From contig CAZLOH010000009.1 of NCBI GenBank assembly GCA_964561105.1, forward strand, positions 48,421-112,420: DNA of 64,000 bases, in the 5' to 3' direction. Below, in pieces: positions 42,967 to 52,145 of this stretch. Both the position numbers and the translations under genes were made by a program. This stretch comes from JADLHS01 sp964561105 (GTDB taxonomy: Bacteria > Verrucomicrobiota > Verrucomicrobiia > Limisphaerales > JADLHS01). The notes under the pieces are model-generated. The model searched no databases. It was not told the origin of the DNA and worked only from the letters and a program-made list of their open reading frames with translations. Numbering within the stretch: position 1 is the stretch's first letter; each line of letters starts with the position of its first letter.

Positions 42967-44240
42967 CGGAGCCACGTCGGCCTTCTCAAATTGAATCTGT
43001 GCGCACCAGCTTCCCCAACCCAGCCACGCTGAAGCCGTTTCTGACCGCGCAACTCCCAGCCGCCCTGGAATTGTTGCGACAAATGGTCGGCATCAACAGC
43101 TTTACCCTCAATCCGGACGGCGTGAACCGGCTGGCCCAGCTTACCGTCGAAGCTTTCGCGCCATTGGGCTTCACCGCGGAATTTGTTCCCGCCCGCAATC
43201 CGCAGTTTGGCCGGCATCTTGTCCTGACCCGACGTGGGAGTGGCGCCAACAGCATTGCAATGATTTCGCACCTCGACACGGTGTTTCCGCCCGAAGAGGA
43301 AGCGCGCAACCAATTCCACTGGCGGGTGGAAGGCGACAAGATTTTTGGCCCCGGCACCAACGACATCAAGGGCGGGACGGTGATGATGTGGCTCGTATTG
43401 CGGGCGCTGGCGGCGCAAGCGCCCACCGAGTTTGCCGCGACCACGTGGCGACTCTTTTTGAATTCAGCTGAAGAAATGTTTTCACCCGACTTCGGTGAAC
43501 TTTGCCGATCGCGTTGCGGGAGCGATACGCTGGCCGCGCTGGTGTTCGAGTCCGAAGGACGATTGGGCGAGGAACATTTGATGGTGGTGGCGCGCAAAGG
43601 GCGCGCAAGCTGGCGCGTGACAACCACGGGGCGGGGAGCGCACGCGGGGAGCAGTCACGGACAGGGAGCGAACGCCATCGAGCAACTGGGACGGGTGATC
43701 GAACGCATCGCGGCGCTGACGGATCCGGCGCGGCAACTCACGGTCAATGTGGCCACGGTTGCCGGGGGCACGGGGCTGAATCGCGTGCCGCACGAAGCGG
43801 TGGCGGAAGGGGAATTGCGCGCGTTCACCCCGGAAGTGTATGAAGCAGCCAAAGCGGCGTTGCTGGCGCTCGCTGGACCGGGTGAAGTGCGCGCCAAGAC
43901 GGACCGCTTTCCCTGCACGGTCCGAGTCGAGATTCTCAGCGAGAGCCGCCCCTGGCCGCGCAATACGGCGACGGACGGGTTGTTCGAGTTGTGGCGAGCG
44001 GCGGGGGAACTGACTGGTTATCCAACGAATCTCCAAGAGCGTGGCGGGTTGAGTGACGGCAACCTGATCTGGGACGCCATGCCCACGCTCGATGGTCTTG
44101 GGCCATGGGGTGACAACAGTCACTGTTCCGAGCGCAGCGCGGATGGTTCGAAGTTCCCGGAGTATGTTGCGCGCAGTAGTTTTGTGCCGAAGGCGGCGGC
44201 GAACACGATCGCCATTTTGAAATTGTTGTCCGCAGCGTAG
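42963..44240 (+). CDS. M20-family metallopeptidase (carboxypeptidase/deacetylase type)
   Basis: A 425-residue M20 enzyme starting at the GTG that overlaps the preceding stop (GTGA). A longer frame opening inside the upstream gene is not needed. Zinc-binding His103 lies in ISHLDTV with Asp105 behind it, the bridging Asp134 is in PGTNDIKGG, the catalytic Glu pair is in NSAEEMFSPD, and a late His lies in DNSHCSER. A dimerisation domain (about 195-310) is inserted as usual (WRVTTTGRGAHAGSSHGQG). The closest type by eye is glutamate carboxypeptidase/CPG2-like, which cleave C-terminal or amide-linked amino acids. No signal peptide, so cytosolic. Confidence 0.88.
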   Translation: MTEPRRPSQIESVRTSFPNPATLKPFLTAQLPAALELLRQMVGINSFTLNPDGVNRLAQLTVEAFAPLGFTAEFVPARNPQFGRHLVLTRRGSGANSIAMISHLDTVFPPEEEARNQFHWRVEGDKIFGPGTNDIKGGTVMMWLVLRALAAQAPTEFAATTWRLFLNSAEEMFSPDFGELCRSRCGSDTLAALVFESEGRLGEEHLMVVARKGRASWRVTTTGRGAHAGSSHGQGANAIEQLGRVIERIAALTDPARQLTVNVATVAGGTGLNRVPHEAVAEGELRAFTPEVYEAAKAALLALAGPGEVRAKTDRFPCTVRVEILSESRPWPRNTATDGLFELWRAAGELTGYPTNLQERGGLSDGNLIWDAMPTLDGLGPWGDNSHCSERSADGSKFPEYVARSSFVPKAAANTIAILKLLSAA

Positions 44241-44356
44241 CCAGAGTCCGCCCGTCTAGCGCGGAGGTTTTACCGTGTTTTTAACAATGATGTAGCGATG
44301 CGTGCGGGCGATTTTGAGCAGCGCACGGCCCCGGTTTGGCGACGGGACGGCGGCGC

Positions 44357-44511
44357 TTTGGAGTGCGATGCCTTGGCATCGCTTTTAGCAGGCGACTGGT
44401 CGCCGTCAAAGCACCAGTACGGTTCCCTTACCGCGAGCCGCTGAACGCGGCTCTGCTTGGCCGGCAAGCCGGCCAAGCGGCCAAAGCGGTGACAAGTCAC
44501 CGCACTCCAAA
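44357..44511. repeat. Palindrome-dense element with 11-bp inverted ends
   Basis: A 155-bp element bounded by perfect inverted ends TTTGGAGTGCG (44357-44367) and CGCACTCCAAA (44501-44511). Inside lie five perfect hairpins: 44365-44382 (GCGATGCC, TT loop), 44391-44404 (GGCGAC, TG loop), 44435-44453 (GAGCCGC, 5-base loop), 44457-44476 (TTGGCCGGC, AA loop) and 44486-44503 (GCGGTGAC, AA loop). It fills most of the 376-bp gap between the converging M20 and LTA-synthase-like genes. It has no coding sequence; it looks like a non-autonomous palindromic mobile element or a complex bidirectional terminator. Confidence 0.85.
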
Positions 44512-44616
44512 AACGGGGCAGGCCGCGCCAACCCAAAGTCCAGGCGGATTGACCTCCGCGCCCCTCGTCCGCCTTTCAGCCGCTCCATGTTTTGTGGAAA
44601 CGCTCTATGGCCGGAG

Positions 44617-46557
44617 TTACGGCGATTTCGCTTTCTCCGGTTCCTCAATCCGGTAGCGGCGGTGCATGTAGAGATCGTCGGCCACTTGATAGAGGGCGAT
44701 GGCGTCTTGCTCCAGTTCCAGATCGGATGCGGTCGGCACCGACAGAGGTTTCATCTCGGCAACTTTGGGATCGCCGGCATAAAACTGCACGCTCTGCTTG
44801 AGGCCCAGCACCACGAGCCGGTCGTGCATGAACAGACCAACGTCGCGATTGTGATTGAGTACGGCCCGGCCGGTGGCAGGCGGCTCACTTAACAAGTCGC
44901 GCCCAAAGAACAGGCTCTGATAGGGCCGGCCGAGCAACCCGAGGATCGTTGGCGCCACGTCCAGGGAACCGCCGAGCGTCCCGATCCGTTTGGCCTCCTT
45001 CACCACCGCCGGCCCCAAAATCACCAACGGAATTTCGTAAGAATAAATCGGAATGCTCTGGCTGCCATAAACCCGCGCCCCGTGATCGGCGACGACGGCG
45101 AAGATGGTGTTCGTCCAGAACGACTCCTTTTTGGCGGCCCGGAAGAATTCGCCCAGGGCAAAGTCGGAATATTTTACGGCGTTATCGCGTTGCCGGTCAT
45201 TCGGGTCTTCTGGAATCCGGCCGGACGGATAGGTGTACGGTTTGTGGTTGGAGACGGAAAGGATTGTGCCGAGGAAGGGTTTGCCTTGACGCGACAACTC
45301 GCGGAATTCCGTGATGGCCCGGGCAAACGTGTCTTCATCGCAGACGCCCCAAATCGTGGTGAAGGTCGGGTTGGCGAAATCTTTTTGTTCCACAAACCGA
45401 TCATACCCGTTGCTGAGCGTGAACGATCTCATGCCATCGAACAGGCCGCGTCCGCCGTAGAGAAAGACCGAGGCATAGCCGTCCCGGCGGAGCACGCGGG
45501 CGATGGTTTCCACATCATCCGAGCGATCCCGTTTCACGATGGAATCGCCGGGCAACGGTGGAAACGAAGAGAGCACGCCTTCCATGCCGCGGACTGTGCG
45601 ATTGCCGGAGGCGTAGAGATTGGTGAACAGCAAACCTCCCTCCGTGGCCAGTCTGTCCATCTCGGGCGTGAGCGTGTTGGTCCGGCCCAGGCAACCCCAG
45701 AATTCAGACCCGAAACTTTCCTCCAGCAGCAACACCACGTTCAGGCGAGGACGGGAGGCATCGCCGCGAACCTGGCGGTGGATGGAGTTGCCTTCGGTCG
45801 TGAATGTGGCGTTGGTCGAAGCGAGCAGACGACGGGTGCGTTGATAAGCCTCGGCGAGCGGCATCGTCTTGTAGAACGCGGCGTAATCCAGGTTGCGCGT
45901 CCAGGCGGCACAGGCGAGGGCGATCGTGCCGTTGTTGGCGATCTCGTTCAGCGTGCGATCCGGACTGACCGTGGCCGCTTTGAAATTGATCGTTGGGGAC
46001 AGCAACGCGACCAACGCGATGACGCCCGCCAAAGCGCCAAAGCGGCGGGTACGGCGGACGGGGTTTTCCCACATCCCGCCAAACCATTTGTGCGCGACAA
46101 ACCACCAGCCACCAGCCACCAACGCGCAGGCCAGCAGCACTTTCACCACCGGATACGAGTCCCAGATGTTGATGAACACTTCGTGAGGATAGAGGACATA
46201 ATCCACGGCCACGGTGTTGAAGCGCGATTGGAATTCATCGAAGAAAAAGAATTCGACACCGAGCAAAAAAACTTCGACCAGCCACCAGACGTAGCAGACG
46301 GACCAAAATAATCCCCGATGCCAGGGCCGGTTGGCCCAGCGATTGGGGACAATTAGATACCAGGCGAGCAAGGGCAGCAACAACAGCAACCCCACGAAGA
46401 AATCGCGGTAGGCGCCAACCAGCAGCGCCCAGCCGTCGGTGCTGAAGGAAATTCCCGCGAGGCCGTATCTGGCGAGCAGCACGAGCCGCAGTGCGCTCAG
46501 ACTGAGCAAGGTTGTTATCAAGCAGAACAGGGCAAATCCCTGGCGGGTGTGTTTCAT
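44617..46557 (-). CDS. LTA-synthase-family membrane phosphoglycerol/phosphoethanolamine-type transferase
   Basis: A 646-residue protein with about five N-terminal transmembrane helices (residues about 8-190) and a C-terminal alkaline-phosphatase-superfamily catalytic domain. Metal-binding and nucleophile signatures are VVLLLEESFGSEFWG (Glu/Ser region), SGNRTVRGMEGVL with Thr321 as expected nucleophile, VSNHKPYTYP and VVADHGARVYGS. In Gram-positives such enzymes polymerise glycerol phosphate; in Gram-negatives relatives transfer phosphoglycerol or phosphoethanolamine to envelope glycans. The latter fits this organism better. Formylglycine modification is not expected because the nucleophile is Thr. 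The gene is alone and convergent with the M20 gene. Confidence 0.88.
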   Translation of the reverse strand: MKHTRQGFALFCLITTLLSLSALRLVLLARYGLAGISFSTDGWALLVGAYRDFFVGLLLLLPLLAWYLIVPNRWANRPWHRGLFWSVCYVWWLVEVFLLGVEFFFFDEFQSRFNTVAVDYVLYPHEVFINIWDSYPVVKVLLACALVAGGWWFVAHKWFGGMWENPVRRTRRFGALAGVIALVALLSPTINFKAATVSPDRTLNEIANNGTIALACAAWTRNLDYAAFYKTMPLAEAYQRTRRLLASTNATFTTEGNSIHRQVRGDASRPRLNVVLLLEESFGSEFWGCLGRTNTLTPEMDRLATEGGLLFTNLYASGNRTVRGMEGVLSSFPPLPGDSIVKRDRSDDVETIARVLRRDGYASVFLYGGRGLFDGMRSFTLSNGYDRFVEQKDFANPTFTTIWGVCDEDTFARAITEFRELSRQGKPFLGTILSVSNHKPYTYPSGRIPEDPNDRQRDNAVKYSDFALGEFFRAAKKESFWTNTIFAVVADHGARVYGSQSIPIYSYEIPLVILGPAVVKEAKRIGTLGGSLDVAPTILGLLGRPYQSLFFGRDLLSEPPATGRAVLNHNRDVGLFMHDRLVVLGLKQSVQFYAGDPKVAEMKPLSVPTASDLELEQDAIALYQVADDLYMHRRYRIEEPEKAKSP

Positions 46558-46820
46558 TTCGTCGTGTTCGTGATCCAGATGGTTACGTGGCGCGTGAACC
46601 GCGTTCGCACGTTAACAAACCCGCCGCCGGAGACCACCTCGAAAACGCATCGGAAATTCCTGCCTGCAGTTGGTGCGGCGTGGAAGTGCGCCTGATCGCG
46701 AGACCATCTCCCCACCCCGGGATTTTCCGGGGCGGCCCGGGACGTAAATTTCCGGGGCAGCAACGCATGGCATCGGGACGCACGATTGGCGGGTGCGCTG
46801 ATTTATCGTGTTGGGCGACG

Positions 46821-46835
46821 TGGCACGAAGTTTGC
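46821..46835 (+). promoter_or_regulatory. Sigma-54 (RpoN) promoter
   Basis: TGGCACGAAGTTTGC matches the RpoN consensus TGGCACG-N4-TTGC at every core position, with GG and GC separated by the required ten bases. Predicted initiation near 46847 leaves a leader of about 19 bases with AGGA at 46854-46857 before the ATG at 46866. The rest of the 308-bp divergent region (46558-46820) shows no other feature, apart from room for an activator site. Confidence 0.75.
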
Positions 46836-46865
46836 GCTTCGGACAAATTGGTTAGGACGTAACTT

Positions 46866-47141
46866 ATGAGATTCAAACTTGTCGTTGGCGAAGTCGAAAA
46901 ACATCTGGTCGAGTTCAATCACAATCAACTGGTCGGCAGCTTGCAAATCAGCGTGGACCAGAAGCCTATCTTCAACAAAACCCGGCTGGTGAATGAGCCT
47001 GCGAAGGAAGTCTATCAATTCGTGGTGGGACAAATGGAGCGGACCGAGGTCCGAATCGAGAAGCTTCGCAAGCAGCTCTTCGGTCATCGCAACAACGTGT
47101 ACGTGGACAAACGCCTCACCCGGGTTTACGAAGGGTTCTAA
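46866..47141 (+). CDS. Small conserved protein under a sigma-54 promoter
   Basis: A 91-residue soluble protein starting MRFKLVVGEVEKHLVEFNHN. It has a predicted beta-rich first half (FNHNQLVGSLQISVDQ, a bristle of short strands) and a basic helical second half (VYQFVVGQMERTEVRIEKLR). No signal peptide or membrane helix, and I recognise no named domain. The near-perfect RpoN site 31 bases upstream and a well-spaced AGGA ribosome site support expression. It is followed, 31 bp on, by the 3' end of a convergent gene. Function unknown. Confidence 0.75.
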   Translation: MRFKLVVGEVEKHLVEFNHNQLVGSLQISVDQKPIFNKTRLVNEPAKEVYQFVVGQMERTEVRIEKLRKQLFGHRNNVYVDKRLTRVYEGF

Positions 47142-47172
47142 ATTTTCCGCCGGGTCGCATTGCCGCTTCGGA

Positions 47173-47781
47173 TTACGGCTGCGACCGAACCGGCGCGTTG
47201 GTGGTCGGCTGGGTTAAAGGAGCTTGGGTTTCCGCCAGGAAGCCGTCCAGGATGGAGAGATACAACCCCGCCGCGCCGCTCGCGTCGTCGCCTCCGTCCG
47301 CTTGCAGCGCCCGCAACTGCTCCGCCGCCGATTTCGCCTGGGCGCGCAAATCTTCCACTGACATCCTGCCGGTCGTCAGGTCATTGATCATTTGGGAGAA
47401 TTTTTCGTTCGCCGCAGGGCTGGCGGCGGTGAGGAATTGCGCGCGCACTTGCTGCATCAAATTACTCTGCGAACCAAGTTGCCGGACTGCTGCGGCGAGA
47501 TCGGGTGAGGAAGTGGTCTTCACCGCCGCGGCAGCCGGTGGGACGTTGGTTGCGGTGCGCGCTTCCATGGCCACTTTGACCACACGACTGCGTGCGAGGT
47601 TGACCACGCCGAGCACCTCGCTTTGGAAAACGACGTTGGTGGCGCTGACGGATAGAATTTTACCGTGATACAGATCGCCATTCTGCATGACAATCTGATC
47701 CGCGCGGGAAAGGTAGGGCATGATTACGCCGAAGACGATTGCCGCGCCGAACCAGCCGAGGTGTTTGGTCAAGGTTACCAT
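47173..47781 (-). CDS. Exported hypothetical protein
   Basis: A 202-residue protein with an N-terminal signal or anchor helix (WFGAAIVFGVIMPYLSRA). The next 45 residues form a small beta-barrel-like strand set, DQIVMQNGDLYHGKILSVSA and VVFQSEVLGVVNLARSRVVK, a pattern found in small exported proteins that use an SH3- or Sm-like fold. The remainder is Ala/Gln-rich helix with a Thr/Pro tail. It follows the uracil-DNA glycosylase gene by 64 bp on the same strand. Function unknown. Confidence 0.75.
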   Translation of the reverse strand: MVTLTKHLGWFGAAIVFGVIMPYLSRADQIVMQNGDLYHGKILSVSATNVVFQSEVLGVVNLARSRVVKVAMEARTATNVPPAAAAVKTTSSPDLAAAVRQLGSQSNLMQQVRAQFLTAASPAANEKFSQMINDLTTGRMSVEDLRAQAKSAAEQLRALQADGGDDASGAAGLYLSILDGFLAETQAPLTQPTTNAPVRSQP

Positions 47782-47845
47782 GCAGCAACCATAATGCGGA
47801 CAGGTGACGGCCGCAACTTTCCGACGCTCACCAAAAACCGCGTGA

Positions 47846-48754
47846 TCAGGTCCGCGTGAAAAACCGCCGCTGCTTGTCGGTGATCGGCAGCCCCAGATTC
47901 TCCATCACCTGCAGCATGTCTTCCCAGACTTTGCGCTTCTCACTCATGGCCTGGTTGCGCAACAGGTAGGCGGGATGATAAGTGGGCATGAGCGGAATGT
48001 TGCGGTATGTTTTCCACGCCCCGCGCAGTTTGGTGATGCCAACCGTCTTGCCAAGCAATCCCTCCACGGCGGTCGCGCCGAGGGCGACCAGAACTTTGGG
48101 CTGAATTATATCAATCTGCTCATGAAGATAGGGTATGCAGGTGGCCATTTCGTCACTGGTTGGCTTCCGGTTGCCAGTGGCTTCTCCCGGCGTGTCGGGT
48201 CGGCATTTCAAAATGTTAGCGATGTAAACATCACCGCGCTCCAGACCCATGGCTTGGATGATTTTGGTCAACAATTGACCCGCCTTACCGACGAACGGCT
48301 CGCCTCGTTCGTCTTCGTCCGCGCCGGGGGCTTCGCCGACAAACATCAAAGGCGAATCAATGTTACCCACACCGAACACGATATTTTTTCGGGAAGCAGC
48401 GAGATGGGGGCACTTTATGCAGGACAGCACGCGGGTTTGAAGTTCCGCGAGCGCGGCGGCCTTGGTCGTCGGATCAATCGGCTTTGGCGTGGCAAGTGAC
48501 GGCTCGTTGGTCGTCGAAATGACTATGGAAACTGCGCGTGTGGGTTGTGCGGGTGCCGAAACTTGTGCCTCAACTGCGGCGCGGATTGGTGTGATTGCGG
48601 GCAGACTTGGCGGAGTCGCGGACATGCGGCCAATCGGATGGGAGAGCGACCGCAGGGTATCCGCAGAAGTCGCGACGTGGCGCACCCCGCGCGCCTTCAG
48701 CGCTTCGAGATGCTGAATGGTTGCGCTTAGTAGTTGCTCATAGGCCGACGGCAT
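47846..48754 (-). CDS. Type 4 uracil-DNA glycosylase
   Basis: A 302-residue uracil-DNA glycosylase of family 4/5-type [4Fe-4S] enzymes, removing uracil from DNA in base-excision repair. The catalytic region starts near residue 95: Cys112 and Cys115 in CIKCPHL, FVGEAPGADEDERGEPFVG, NILKCRPDTP, the fourth Cys in ATCIPYLHEQ, VLVALGATAV and the PTYHPAYLLR motif near the end. The first 95 residues are a Pro/Ala/Thr-rich extension, common in this family. The ATG at 48754 is chosen; 48808 would add 18 residues of uncertain value. Confidence 0.94.
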   Translation of the reverse strand: MPSAYEQLLSATIQHLEALKARGVRHVATSADTLRSLSHPIGRMSATPPSLPAITPIRAAVEAQVSAPAQPTRAVSIVISTTNEPSLATPKPIDPTTKAAALAELQTRVLSCIKCPHLAASRKNIVFGVGNIDSPLMFVGEAPGADEDERGEPFVGKAGQLLTKIIQAMGLERGDVYIANILKCRPDTPGEATGNRKPTSDEMATCIPYLHEQIDIIQPKVLVALGATAVEGLLGKTVGITKLRGAWKTYRNIPLMPTYHPAYLLRNQAMSEKRKVWEDMLQVMENLGLPITDKQRRFFTRT

Positions 48755-48808
48755 GGGCGGATCGTAAACTTCGGCGATGCTTTTGCCAGTTGGATTTTTG
48801 CGCCACAT

Positions 48809-49419
48809 AGAGAATTGCCATCAGGCTCAACGGAGCACCATTGAGACCGCGCAGTCTTGATTCGTTGCGAAGGGTTCATCAGTCCGACCGGGAAAAGCCC
48901 GGGGCAAAAAACCGGCTCCAGCCTGATTGCCTCCTTGGTTTGGCGCGGTAGGTTTCCCGGCGTGGAAGGTCGCTCGCGCGGCCAGGCACAAATGGCAGTC
49001 TTCCGGATGCGACGCTAAGGATGGTCCGAACTCACGAACCGTTTGCCTGCCTTATTCGATCCTTTCACCGTAAACTACGGTGGATTCAAGCCGCCACGGG
49101 GGGCGCTGGCGGCTTACGACTGGTCTGCTTGTGCCATTCTCTCCGGCGCGGGCAGGCCAGTTAATTTGTACATCGCAATTTCCAATCACGAGCGGCAGTC
49201 GAGGTCATCGTGATAAAACCACCATGCCGACGGCAAATGGCGTCGCGACACGAGGCATGAATTCCGGCCGTGTCTGGTAGTATCAAAAGAGGACTGATGC
49301 GACCGAGACCAGCGCAGAAGATCAACCAAGTTGCCTTCGAATGTGCGTCACGAAAATTTACGTTTGCAACGCATCATTTCCACGGCATCATTTTGGTGAA
49401 CATAACCGAAAGACACATC
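48809..49419. other. Intergenic region without a supported gene
   Basis: About 610 bp divergent between the glycosylase gene and the small membrane protein gene. Short frames are present but have no domain, ribosome site or codon pattern like the neighbours. There is no clear terminator, tRNA or repeat. Promoters for both flanking genes should lie here. Confidence 0.5.
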
Positions 49420-49581
49420 ATGCGTACCTCCGATTTAGTCAAAGCCACCGTGGCCTGCGGGTTGGCGGCCTATCTCGTATTTGAGTTTCCCGTGCTCGGT
49501 CAGATCGTGATCATCGGCGTACTGAGCCTGCTCTGGTTGTCCTATCTCTATCGCACCGTGGCCAGCCATCGGATGCGGTAG
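49420..49581 (+). CDS. Small membrane protein (53 residues)
   Basis: A 53-codon gene starting at ATG 49420. It has an MRTSDLVKATVACG start, then two hydrophobic runs (GLAAYLVFEFPVLG, IVIIGVLSLLWLSYLY) that could form a hairpin of membrane helices, and a basic tail (RTVASHRMR). The frame extends upstream to 49270 but that part has no coding character. Its sequence looks like small conserved membrane proteins of this phylum. It is 178 bp upstream of the VIT/VWA gene on the same strand and could share its transcript. Function unknown. Confidence 0.55.
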   Translation: MRTSDLVKATVACGLAAYLVFEFPVLGQIVIIGVLSLLWLSYLYRTVASHRMR

Positions 49582-49759
49582 CCGGTCAGTGCGGATTGAA
49601 CCGGGTAGGCGCGCCGAATCCGGGCTGGTTGCCGGCTGACCCGGAACGAGAATCCGTTGCGCGGGAGTTTTGAACACGGCGCCGAATGACCGCTGACCCG
49701 CGGCCATGTTTTTGTCAAGAAAGCCGGAGCAAAGGTTTGGAGTCTTCGTCCAATCCAAT

Positions 49760-52102
49760 ATGAAACGCACGCTCATTTGCCTGGCCGGGCTGACACTCTT
49801 GGGTCTAATCGCGCCGACTCCGGCATGTCACGCGGATGGCTTCATCATCGTGGACGAGGCGCATTGGCTGCCCGGGCCACGGCCGCCACGCCCCATTCCG
49901 CCCTGGCCACACCCCCAGCCGCCGGCGCCCCGGCCTTACGCCCCGCTGGAAGTCGTTTACCATCATGTGGACGTGAAGATTAACGGCCAGGTGGCCACGA
50001 CATCCGTGGATCAGGAATTTAGCAACCCCAACGACCAGCGGTTGGAAGGCACGTATTTGTTTCCCGTTCCCAAAGGGGCGCAGATTGACAAGTTCACCAT
50101 GGACGTTGGCGGCAAGATGGTTGAGGCGGAACTGCTGCCCGCTGACAAAGCCCGGCGGATTTACGAAGACATCGTCCGCAAGCTCAAAGACCCGGCGCTC
50201 CTCGAATACGCCGACCGCGACGTGTTCAAGGTGCGGATCTTTCCCATCGAACCGCACAGCACGAAGCGCATCAAACTTTCCTACACTCAGGTGCTGAAGG
50301 CCGACGGCGGGCTGGTGAGCTACCTCTATCCGCTCAACACGGAAAAATTTTCTGCAAAGCCGATCAAGGATGTGACCATCAAGGTCGAACTCGAATGTGA
50401 TCGGCCGATCAAATCCATTTATTCGCCCAGTCACACCGTGGAAATCAAACGGCACGGAGAGCGCCGCGTGACCATCGGTTTTGAAGCGAATGATGTCCGC
50501 CCGGACAAGGATTTCGCGCTCTATTTCGCGCCGGAGAAAGACGAGCTGGGTGTCAACCTCCTCGCGCACCGGGTTGCCGGTGAAGGTGGCTATTTCATGC
50601 TGCTGATTTCGCCAGGCTTGGAAGCGACGAGCAAGAAAGTCGTGCCCAAAGATGTGGCGTTCGTGCTGGACACGTCCGGCTCGATGGCCGGCAAGAAGCT
50701 GGATCAGGCGAAGGAGGCGCTTCGGTTTTGTGTCGCAAATCTCAACGACGCGGATCGCTTCGAGATCATCCGCTTCTCCACGGAGGTCGAGCCGCTCTTC
50801 GACCAGCTGGTCACGGCAGACAAATCGCACCGCGAGCGGGCCGGGACATTCCTCAACGAACTAAAGCCGATCGGGGGCACGGCCATTGACGAAGCCTTGA
50901 AACGGGCATTGGCCCTGAAGCCGGATGCGAACGACGGGCGTCCATTCGTCATCATCTTCCTCACCGATGGCCGTCCCACCATCGGCGCGACCGATGAAGA
51001 TCAGATCGTGGCCAATGTTAAACGCGCGAACGAGGGGCGCACCCGCGTGTTCTGCTTTGGCATCGGCACGGACGTAAACACTCATCTGCTCGACAAGATC
51101 ACCGAAACCACCCGCGCCGTCAGTCAATACGTCCTGCCGGAAGAGGACCTGGAGGTGAAGGTTTCATCGTTCTTCGCCAAGATCAAAGATCCGGTGCTTG
51201 CGAACCCCACGCTCAAATTTCCAGACGATGTGCGAGTGACCAAGCTCTATCCCGCGCCGCTGCCCGATCTGTTTCGTGGCGATCAACTCGTGCTCGTGGG
51301 TCGCTATTCCGGTCACAGCGATGCGGCGATCGTGCTCGAAGGTCTGGTCAATGGCGCCCGGCGTAAGTTTACCTACGAGATCAATTTCCCGCGCGCTGAG
51401 GAGCGACATGAATTTGTCCCGCGCCTCTGGGCGACGCGCCGGGTCGGTTATCTGCTGGATGAAATCCGGTTGCACGGCGAGAACGCCGAGTTGCGCGACG
51501 AGGTCACCGAGCTGGCACGCCAGTACGGGATCGTGACGCCCTACACGGCGTATCTCATCGTCGAAGATGAAGCACGTCGGAACGTGCCTTTGGCCCGCCA
51601 ATCATTGCCGCGCTTGTATTCGGATCGGGACGCCCGCCAGGAGGCGAGCGCCAATTGGAACGAGTTCAAGCAACAGAAGGACGGCAATCAGGCGGTGTCG
51701 GGCGCGCGTTACGGTTACGAGTTGAAGCACGCGGCGGCGCCGGCTGCGGCCGCTGACCTCGCCCGCGTGGAGGCCAACCGGGCGCTGGGCGTGAGCAGCA
51801 CCTTGCCGGGAACTGGAGTTTCGCCGCTGCCAGCTTCGCTGGCGGGTGATTCCAAGACCCGGCTCGCGCAACTTTCACAACAGGGCCGGTTCGTGGCGGG
51901 GAAAAACTTCTACCAAAATGACGGACAATGGGTGGACGCGGCTGTGCAAAACTTTTCGAGCGCCAAACGCGAACGAATCCAGTTCAACTCGGATGCGTAC
52001 TTCGACCTGGTTGCCAAAAAGCCGAATGTCTTGCCCTGGCTGGCCCTGGGACAGAAAGTCCAGTTTGTCTTGGGCGACACGCTTTACGAAATCTACGAGT
52101 AG
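49760..52102 (+). CDS. VIT and von Willebrand factor A domain protein
   Basis: A 780-residue exported protein. Signal peptide at residues 1-24 (TLICLAGLTLLGLIAPTPA), then a Pro-rich stretch (PRPPRPIPPWPHPQPPAPRP) and a VIT domain (about 65-190; VDVKINGQVATTSVDQEFSN, EGTYLFPVPKGA). The VWA domain (about 295-480) carries the complete MIDAS motif DTSGS (Asp304, Ser306, Ser308), with FLTDG further on. The last 300 residues contain a conserved beta region (RLWATRRVGYLLDEIRL, LARQYGIVTPYTAYLIV) as in inter-alpha-trypsin-inhibitor-like proteins. These bind ligands via a metal ion, usually extracellularly. ComEC converges from the other side, 43 bp away. Confidence 0.9.
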   Translation: MKRTLICLAGLTLLGLIAPTPACHADGFIIVDEAHWLPGPRPPRPIPPWPHPQPPAPRPYAPLEVVYHHVDVKINGQVATTSVDQEFSNPNDQRLEGTYLFPVPKGAQIDKFTMDVGGKMVEAELLPADKARRIYEDIVRKLKDPALLEYADRDVFKVRIFPIEPHSTKRIKLSYTQVLKADGGLVSYLYPLNTEKFSAKPIKDVTIKVELECDRPIKSIYSPSHTVEIKRHGERRVTIGFEANDVRPDKDFALYFAPEKDELGVNLLAHRVAGEGGYFMLLISPGLEATSKKVVPKDVAFVLDTSGSMAGKKLDQAKEALRFCVANLNDADRFEIIRFSTEVEPLFDQLVTADKSHRERAGTFLNELKPIGGTAIDEALKRALALKPDANDGRPFVIIFLTDGRPTIGATDEDQIVANVKRANEGRTRVFCFGIGTDVNTHLLDKITETTRAVSQYVLPEEDLEVKVSSFFAKIKDPVLANPTLKFPDDVRVTKLYPAPLPDLFRGDQLVLVGRYSGHSDAAIVLEGLVNGARRKFTYEINFPRAEERHEFVPRLWATRRVGYLLDEIRLHGENAELRDEVTELARQYGIVTPYTAYLIVEDEARRNVPLARQSLPRLYSDRDARQEASANWNEFKQQKDGNQAVSGARYGYELKHAAAPAAAADLARVEANRALGVSSTLPGTGVSPLPASLAGDSKTRLAQLSQQGRFVAGKNFYQNDGQWVDAAVQNFSSAKRERIQFNSDAYFDLVAKKPNVLPWLALGQKVQFVLGDTLYEIYE

Positions 52103-52145
52103 TAGCCGCACCTGAACCGGCTGCGCTCAGGGCATCGGCTCCGGC

